A stretch of DNA of 64,000 bases from assembly GCA_040954595.2 (NCBI GenBank), contig CM082590.2, positions 7,316,001 to 7,380,000 on the forward strand, written 5' to 3'. The translations under genes and the position numbers were made by a program. Origin of the DNA: Balanoglossus misakiensis (taxonomy: Eukaryota > Hemichordata). Below are positions 38,001 to 47,000 of this stretch, one piece after another. The notes beneath the pieces are model-generated. The model was not told the origin of the DNA. It searched no databases and was given only the letters and a program-made list of their open reading frames with translations. The first letter of the stretch is position 1; every line of letters begins with the position of its first letter.

Positions 38001-41000
38001 ATTCGAAGTATGTCAAAAAATGAAGAAGAAAACAAGGTATCACCATCTTGTTTTCGTAAAAAATCACTACTTTTTTCACCATAGTTAAAAACAAGATGGC
38101 GGCCATTTTGAATTTCAAATTTGAGACAAATTCACTCAATCATTCAAAATTTGGTATACAGACTCCCAATTTTCATTTGAAATTTTAAGAGAGAGCGACC
38201 TTAAGTTGCGATGAGCTATAAAATCTGCAGAAAATATTTGAGACTTTAATTTTTGAGAAAATGTTTCATGGATGTGATTTGTCATTAAAATTGTCGTACG
38301 TCGTAATAGAAAATACATAAAGGACAGATCAGTAGTTGTTTTGTCTACATGGTGAAATTTTATTCACAATTATTAAGACAACTTGCGTATACCTTTCAAG
38401 CTTTGAAAAAAACTAATATCTGAGCAGAATCTACATATTCCATCTAAGCTTAAATTTTGTCAAATTAACAATGCAAACATACCGTAGATAGCCAAAATAG
38501 TTTCAAGCTATGTCAGGAGACACTGTAGACTGGAGATGAGTGTAATCATAGACAAGTACAAGTGTGTTTGTGAGCTATTTATTTCTCAGACCTCATTTTT
38601 GAGAATCAGTCATGTCATTGATACCATCTTGTTTGCATAGAAAATTCCACCATATCTAAGGTGTCAATCTTTGTAGTGGGTTATCCCTTCTAATGAACAT
38701 TTTCGTCGTTATCTGTGCGGGGTTCAGATTAACTGTCATTCTGATATTCTAGTAGACATCCTATATGTCAAGCGATGCTTACTATAGCTGTATATAAAAT
38801 CAGTCAAAAAAACTGACAGTCTGAGTAATGTATTCTGACACCCTGATGTGCTCATGTTGTTTTGAAAAGACAGTCAGGTCTCACTAATGAGAAACCTGAT
38901 TCTCGACTATCTTTGGAAAGAAAATGTCTATGTAATATTTTTCCGTCAACAGGAAGAATACTGTTTATATTTAGTACAACGCATAAATTCCTGTAAATGA
39001 AGCTGTGCGTTTCCATAGCTGCGATGTGGTACTTTTTAGTTGTCGTAAGGTCAACACACTTTTGGATTTATAGGGAAAAAGTCGGCCATTTTGAAAGTTA
39101 TTCTGGATGCAATATTTTAGGTTTATCTTAAAATGTTTATCTTTTTTTCTACAGCCTGTAGGATTTGTTACATTTGAAACAAGAGCTGGTGCCGAGGCAG
39201 CAAAACAAGCCCTTCAGGTAAGCCTGCCCTCCCCTCTAACGTCATAAAAATAGAATAACCCAGACTGGTAAACCCCTGAAGGTTTGTACGGTGCGGTCTC
39301 AAGAGGGAGCTGTTTTCACGCCCTGTCATGAATCCCTGACACCATATCCGATCTCACTGTGCATTCAAATACATAAGGGGAGAACCATTTGATTTCTAGG
39401 GGGGATTTGTGTATGCCAGCAATTTTGTTTCAGTGACTGTTACAGTAATCCTTTTCAATTGCCAGTCCATCTTTTTACTAAAGCCCATTGCAGAAGAATT
39501 ATTTTCCTCCACACAATCCACCAACAAATTTGGCCCCAAATAAACCTTCACCCCCCACCCTGAAATCAAATGGTTCTCCCCTAAATATACATCTGCATGG
39601 AAGTTCGAAAACTTTACTAGCTAGGGAGCCATTGCAAGATAAGTCTGATGCGTTGCCCGTAATACGACATCATTCGCGAAGTTTTCACGTGACGTACGAC
39701 AGTTTCCCTTAAGGAACTGCGTGCTCATACTACTGATACTTGTCTGATAACGTCAGGATCGCTATTTCTCCGTCTTTTTCCGTTGCCTCGGGAACATTAT
39801 CCCTGGAGTGATAATTTGCAATGACAACCTCCATTCAGCAGTAATTACCGAAGCTTCCTTAACGAGCTGAGACCTCTGAGCTGAATTCTTCAGGGTTTAA
39901 TTGGTGCATCTCGAAAAACCAAACAACGGCGATCGTCCATGTAGGGATGGCAGCATTACTGGAAAAAATCACGATTGTCTGCTGTTCTTAGAATAAAATG
40001 GGTTTTCCGCCTCAAAGTATTTTTTAGATTGGCAAAATCAGTTTCTTAATTCTATGTTCTCTGTTCAGCACCAAAAAAATGTAAACATCCTGCAAAGAAA
40101 GTATTTTGTTGTGATTCCTTATATACTTTTATGGTCTGAGCCCATACATTCATAAAGTAACAGATTTCTGATTATATAATCTATGAACGATCATTTGATA
40201 TTTTCACCCACTTTGAATGAAGGGCACACATCCAGCTGTCTGTCTGTCCATCATTCTGTCTTTGCAACTCGCAGTATATTAACAATTTCAGTGTTAATTC
40301 CGCCATGGTCAAATGACATAATGTTAATTAGGTGATTCCAACCAGACACCAGATGTAGTCAAATTTGTATGCAAATGTCGAAATAACACATCAAAACGTA
40401 CACAAATTATTGCAGGGAAATATTCACCATGTTTCACCTGAGAGCTCGGCTGTGTTTTTTTGTGCTTGATTTGGCAGTAATTTGCACTCCATGTAAACCG
40501 ATGAAAGAAACAGGAAGCTGTCAATTTGGAATCCCATCGCTGTCGCGCAATGCAAGAATTACGTTGACAGTGAAATAGATTTCGATTTAACGCCTCGCGG
40601 AGTCCCTATTCCGTTACGCTGATGGTATTTTTTCGAGATTTTTTAATCAGAGTCTGAAAACGAATTCATAGAAGTGGCAAACTTCTAGAACTCCAGATGA
40701 TTATTCGCGTGATGATTTGAAGAAGACAGTTAAGTTTTGATCTGAAAGTTGTTTGATTAATGTTCAACAGTGAAATAAAAATATTCATGAATATTGGTAA
40801 TTAATGTTTTTTCTCTCAAAAGGAAAGTTAACTTATAAGTCTGTAAACGGCACAATTATTTTTCAGTAACTAAAAAATGACTTGAATATGACAGTTTTTA
40901 GTCTTTTATTGACAATGAGTGGGAACGTGTGTTAATTAGGATATGTTCCAGTTTTAATCCAAGTGTTTATCCTTGCTCAGACTGTTAATTTGTGGAAACA

Positions 41001-44000
41001 CTGATCAGAATTCATGGAAAAGAGTACTGGATACTTAAAACTCAATAGAGCAATGTCCCATTCACATGGCTACGTATTCCATGAGCAATACAAGCCAAGG
41101 CATCCATGGAATATTAAGTTAAAATAGGCCATGTGTATAAACCTTTACGTTTAATGCTACTTAAACCTTTAAACGCCATAGTCAACTTGTTGTCATTTTT
41201 CACAAAAATTAACCAAATTCCAAATTTTTCCTTAATTTTGATCAAGACATGCAGACAATGGAAAATTATGGCCACTTTATCCAGAATTATGAGGGAAAAT
41301 GTGTGAAAATGATAATAATGTTGCATTACATTTTGACAACAAAACATGTGGCGTTAAGGATGCCCCCATTGTAATACATGTACTAGTATGGTATATTTTT
41401 TCTGCTTGTGTCATTATTTTGTTATTCCATTTAATGTATATATATTTTATTATTTTCAAATAGTTGACTCAATGGTTTGCTGATTGGCAACCAAAATAAA
41501 ATTATAGTTTCTCACATACCCACTGTAGCAATTTTTAGTTTTGCACCTTACCTGGTAAACTGAATCTAAGACAAAGTCTTACAGTCAGTATCACAGTATA
41601 ATCTCCAAGCTGCAAAAAATTCACTGTATTTTAAATATTTTGCATTTTATCCCAATCACAAATCACCAAAACAAATACAGCTTTGTCACATGCAAAAAAG
41701 TGCAATAAGCAGCAAAAACATCGCACTCAAAATACAGCATGTTCCCGTCACGATGGAGTAACTGAAATTTTATTTGGTATGGCCTCTGAGTATACCTGGG
41801 TGTGTATCACCAGCACACTCGGCCAAGCATGTGCCGTTATGCGTTATGCGTTATTGACTTTCGTCACTTTATTTTGACGCCCACAGGGAGTACGGTTTGA
41901 CCCCGATATTCCTCAAACACTACGGCTAGAATTCGCAAAATCCAACACCAAAGTTAGCAAACCCAAACAGTCATCTCCACAGCCGCCCAACGCACAGCAA
42001 GCACTCGGACCACATCTTACACCGAGAGAACCTTGTAAGTATATACGACACACGACCCTTCACCTTGTCACCTCCCACCTTTCACCTTTGCTCAGGTCAA
42101 AGTTCATTTTTCATGTGTAAATCTCTCATTACAGGTAAGTCGTATACTGTGAAAAGGGAAATTTTCGCGAACTTTGTTCAGTTGATGTGAGTGACTTCAA
42201 GGGGACGCTAGTTACATCACAATTTCCAACAAGGGGTATGGGGTTTTATTGGGCCAGTGGCATGAGTGAGGCTATCTAGGCGTTAGTTTTGGAAGCAAAG
42301 GGGACGAAGTACGGCCAGGTACTAGACGAGTTCAGGTTGTGAACACTGCCTGTGTGTGTCTGTGTCTATGTGTGTGTTGCTGATAATTCAGTATTATTCT
42401 CAGGAGCAAGGGTTTTAGTCTAAGTAGGATTTGTACATAGCCCTGTAGAGGCACGACCAGGAGAGATCCGACAGTGGTTCACTGACAATAGTAATATGAT
42501 CAACTTTAATAGGATTTAGGATTAGAGCTTGTCGCATGTCAAAACCCATTACTAAGAGATCTTCAACTGTCAGAAATTACGGAGGACGTGCAGCTTGTAG
42601 CTGAGTAGTCCCCAAGGCTGTTGCTATGGTGACTAATCTTGTAGCAACTCGGGTTTTGGCGTTTTCTGTGACCGTAGCAGACGGGTGCACACGCTTGTAT
42701 AGCCAATAAGACTAATTGATCTAGACTGTGGCATAAGCAGAATATGATAGTTGTAGACTATGGTCACCACATCAAGGGGTCTTTCTAGATTTTATTCGGG
42801 GGGTGGGGGGTAAAAAATATTAACAGGATTCCATCTAGTTTGTAGGATATGAGAGTAAAAATCCTGCCAAAAGGAATAAACGGTAACACCAATTATTCAT
42901 TTTGGCGAGTTTTTCACTCTCGTGTCTACAAGTAGGATGGAAGTTGTGTGTGGTCAAACGTTGGTTCACTATATATCCACATGTAGAATAACATAAACAG
43001 TGTATTGTATCAAACATAATTACTGGAAAAAGGGCAGCGAGAGAGAGACTTTGTCCCTTTAAACACACTGAATTGGAATAATCATCTGCTCCAGGTACAT
43101 TTTTGTCCTGTTCAACATTTCTATCTTGCAGTTTTTACCATAATCACAAGCGAATGTACCGGTAGTAACACTTTTTTCAAGGCTGTGATTTCTTGGAAAA
43201 TATGCATCAATTTCATGGTCATCCTGAGATATCTGGCAGGTTAATTTGACAAATAAATTCAGTGTCTCACAATTTTACAAATCTTTTTCTCCTTTTCTTA
43301 TTTCCAGACGAATTAGGTGCAGCTTTTTTTCCTGGTGCTCCAGAGGCATGGGTTCATCATCCGTAAGTTCTTGACGAATTCTTCCCAAGACATTTTCATC
43401 CCCAAAATTTTTAAACTTTTTGCAAGGAATAAAAACCTGTAAAGGGACAAGATCGCTAACTTTTGACATTATTTTTTTTTTGATCGTCTATTTATGTTGT
43501 TCTACACTCATAAAGTATAAACATCTAGAGACTTACTTTGAACAGGTGTTGGCATTCTCAATATGTGCAATTCCACCACATCGATAGTGTACATATGTAA
43601 TGCTTTTATCAAAAAGAATTTCAGCCCTCTTGCTATTTTCATTTGTGCAATTATATTTAGTTTGGTGTCAGTAAGCCCTTAGTCACAGCTTAAGTTAAAA
43701 GCCCACATATAGTACTTATTTAAACACATCTACCGTAAGATTAACATAATTTAACATATACACAATGCACACACAACATGTAACATAACATAGCTTATAA
43801 CATACAATAGCATAACTTAACATTACATACATAACGTAACGATGTAATGTAATGTAACATAACATCATGCAACATAATGTAACATGACATAGCAAAGCAT
43901 AACATAACATATATAACATACCGTAACATAATGTAATATAACATGACATGGAATGACATGACATAATGTAACATAACATCATGTAACATGACATAGCATA

Positions 44001-47000
44001 CCAAAACATACAATATCATAACTTAACATAACAACATAACGTAACATGACATAATGTAACACAACATTAAAGATGTTCTTGTTTCTCGTCTTGTCTATTT
44101 CAGACTAGCAGCGTATGCAGACTTGGGTCCCGCTTTACACCATCCAGCCTTCACCCACCCAGCATTGCATACACAGGTACAAGGCGATGTCCCCAAGATA
44201 ACGTATGTGGTGGTATGTCTGTCAATTGGACCCGATTGTGCACCGACCGTTTTTTTTTTTATGAAATGCGCTAAAAATCACAACCAGGGCCCTGGTCACT
44301 CGTAGAGAGAGAGAGAGAGAAACAAAGAATTTAAAAAAAAATCTAAAAAATTTCACTTAACTCAAACTGCATGTACGGTATCGCCATGGTAACCTGCTGT
44401 TGTACGACAAAGTGAAGATATTCCAGATTGCCATGGATACCGTTTGCATTCACATTGCCCGCACTTTGGCACTTTTTGGGAGCACCTGCGAATCGGACAG
44501 AAACTTTGTATTTTCTGTGATAGCTGGTAGTTTGTGTTTTTAGAACTCAGGGCCCTGTATTCAACTTTGGCGAGAAAGAATCAACCATTCTGCACTCGGT
44601 GGGGGTAGCACCTCATTCCATCTTACGTAGAGCCACACACCCCCGTGGGACAAGTGCACAGATGTACCAATCACCATACTTCACTGTCACACCTGGAACA
44701 AACCATTCACTAGTAGGGGGGGAGTCGGCGTAGATGTAGTGGTGGAGGAGGTGGTGGGACATACCGGTATGCACCCCAAAAACACCCCTGTTTTAGTGAA
44801 TGGTGTGTTCCAACTCGCAATACAGTGGAAGTTTTGATTGTTTTAACAGGAGTGGTAGGGTTTGAATACCTGTGAAAATGAAATTGAAAGGTTTCACTGT
44901 CAGGAATGTTCATCATGACTATTACCAAAATTCAAAATTGTTGTCCAATCACAAAAATTATCTAACGTCACACAAAAATTGACTAGTCATGATGGAAAAT
45001 AAGAAACCTTTTAAGTTCATCGCATTACAGGTGTAAAATCCCTGTCCCTCCATTTACTGAAGGTAACTTGCATCACTTTCATTACTCTTACAACTGTTCC
45101 GATTGGCTTACAAATGATATGTTGAATAGCAAATTGCAGAAAATACCCAATCAGGACAAAGGTTGCAAATTGCCGCAAGTTAGTTCACTCTCAATCGTAC
45201 CACTGTTCCAATTGACTTACAAAAATACCCAATCAGGACAAAGATTACAAATTGGTGCAAGTTTGATCACATTCATTGCTCGTACAACCATTCCAATTGG
45301 CTTAAAACCATATGCTAATCAGCTAATCACAGATAAGACCCAATCGGGACAAAGATTACAAATTGGTGCAAGTTGCCGCCTTCATTTTCAGATCCTTACT
45401 GTAGACACATATTTTTTTCTTTCTTTCTTTCTTTCTTTCTTTCTTTCCTCTGTCTGCTACGCCTCAGCCTTCGCCCTCCTCCCATTACTTTCCATCCAGT
45501 AAATTCCAGTGACCCCTCCAGACTGGCGGCCAGCGTCCTGAGATAAAACTTCTTCAGGTACTTCAAGTTTCGATCGGAAGAAACCATTTCTGCATATATT
45601 TTTCTTTCCACCTGTAATTGTACAGTTCCTGCACTGAGTTGACACATGCCAGCACTTAATTGGTTTTTAATTTTAGCCCCTCCCCCCTCCCCCCCTCCCC
45701 CGTGAAAAATGAAATGACTGTTATCAAAGAAACCTTCTTTACAAAGCGAGCTCCATCGCAGGTTATGTTAATCCTTCAAATTTTTCTTATAAAACTTTAA
45801 ATTACCCAAATGAAACTTTGATGGAAGTTGTAACCAGATCTAATATGGAAGAAGACAATGCAAAATACAATTTGTGTATTAATAGATATACACACACTAT
45901 AGGAACTACAAATTGACTTTCCCCTCAGAACATTCAAAATTGCTTGAAACCCCTCTTTTTCACATACCTCAGTCAGAAGAAATTAAATTCAGTGGTCGGA
46001 TAAAAGTAAATTGTTACTATGCTTGAGATTTAACTTAATGAATTTATATTTCTTGCCCATAGTGAAACAGGTGGAGGAAAAGCTGATCGTTTTTACTCAT
46101 CATGAAAATTTAAAGCCCCATATTTATTTTCTTTAAATCTCATGTCTTTATGCAAATTTAATAACAGTTGACACCTTAGGATGGCAATAGAAATACAACC
46201 AGTATACAGAAATGGGCAAAGAGTGAAGTGTAAGAAACAAAAAACATTTTCTATGTGGTCATTTATGCAAATAGAGTGACCACTCACCCCTTACCTGAAA
46301 TCAGGTATAGCAACAAAACCCCAAAATTTGACACCAAGTCGTAGAAACAAAGACTTTTTTCAGGGTATCTTTATGCAAATTGAGTGACAACTGACCCCCT
46401 AGCATGGGATAAAATAAGGCATGTGGAACTAACTGTGTTAAAACTAAAAAAAAAATAGTGATGGCCAATGGAAAATGTTAAATAATAGCATTATCACTTC
46501 ATAGGCACCTAGAACGCATCACAAGTCACTGATTTTAAGTTTGCGAGCCGACAATACTACTGCCAAGACAAGCACGGGAGGTGTAAACATAAAAAAGCAA
46601 TCGTATATCCATCAGTTGGTGCACTCATTATATTCTTCTTTGTTTAACTGTTCTATATCCTCTTATTTTGTAGGCGCTGCTATTTTTCGTTTATTTTCTG
46701 TCTTTGTTTTCTTTTGTAAAAAAGCGGGCTGATGCGATAAATTAATTTGACCACTTTGTGTTTTTTTTAAATTATTTGAAGACACGTACTGTATCACTTT
46801 ATGCACACAGGAGTCGCAGACAATGACGTGAAAAAAAGCATGCAGTGATATTACAAAAAATTCCTATAGGATAACTATAGGGCATAGGAATAGGACTCTT
46901 ATAAGATTTTGGAACATATCCTATAGGGATGCTATATAAACTCTATAGGAGAGGTCATATCCTATTGGGCACCCCACACAAGACTATAGGACATATGCCA

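Noticed and set aside
43716-44019. Two overlapping Cys/Met/Leu-rich minus-strand frames
   Set aside because: Artefacts of the ACATAAC low-complexity satellite.
45068-45502. 144-codon plus-strand frame
   Set aside because: Runs across a minisatellite and the TTTC microsatellite; the internal peptide repeats follow the DNA repeat.
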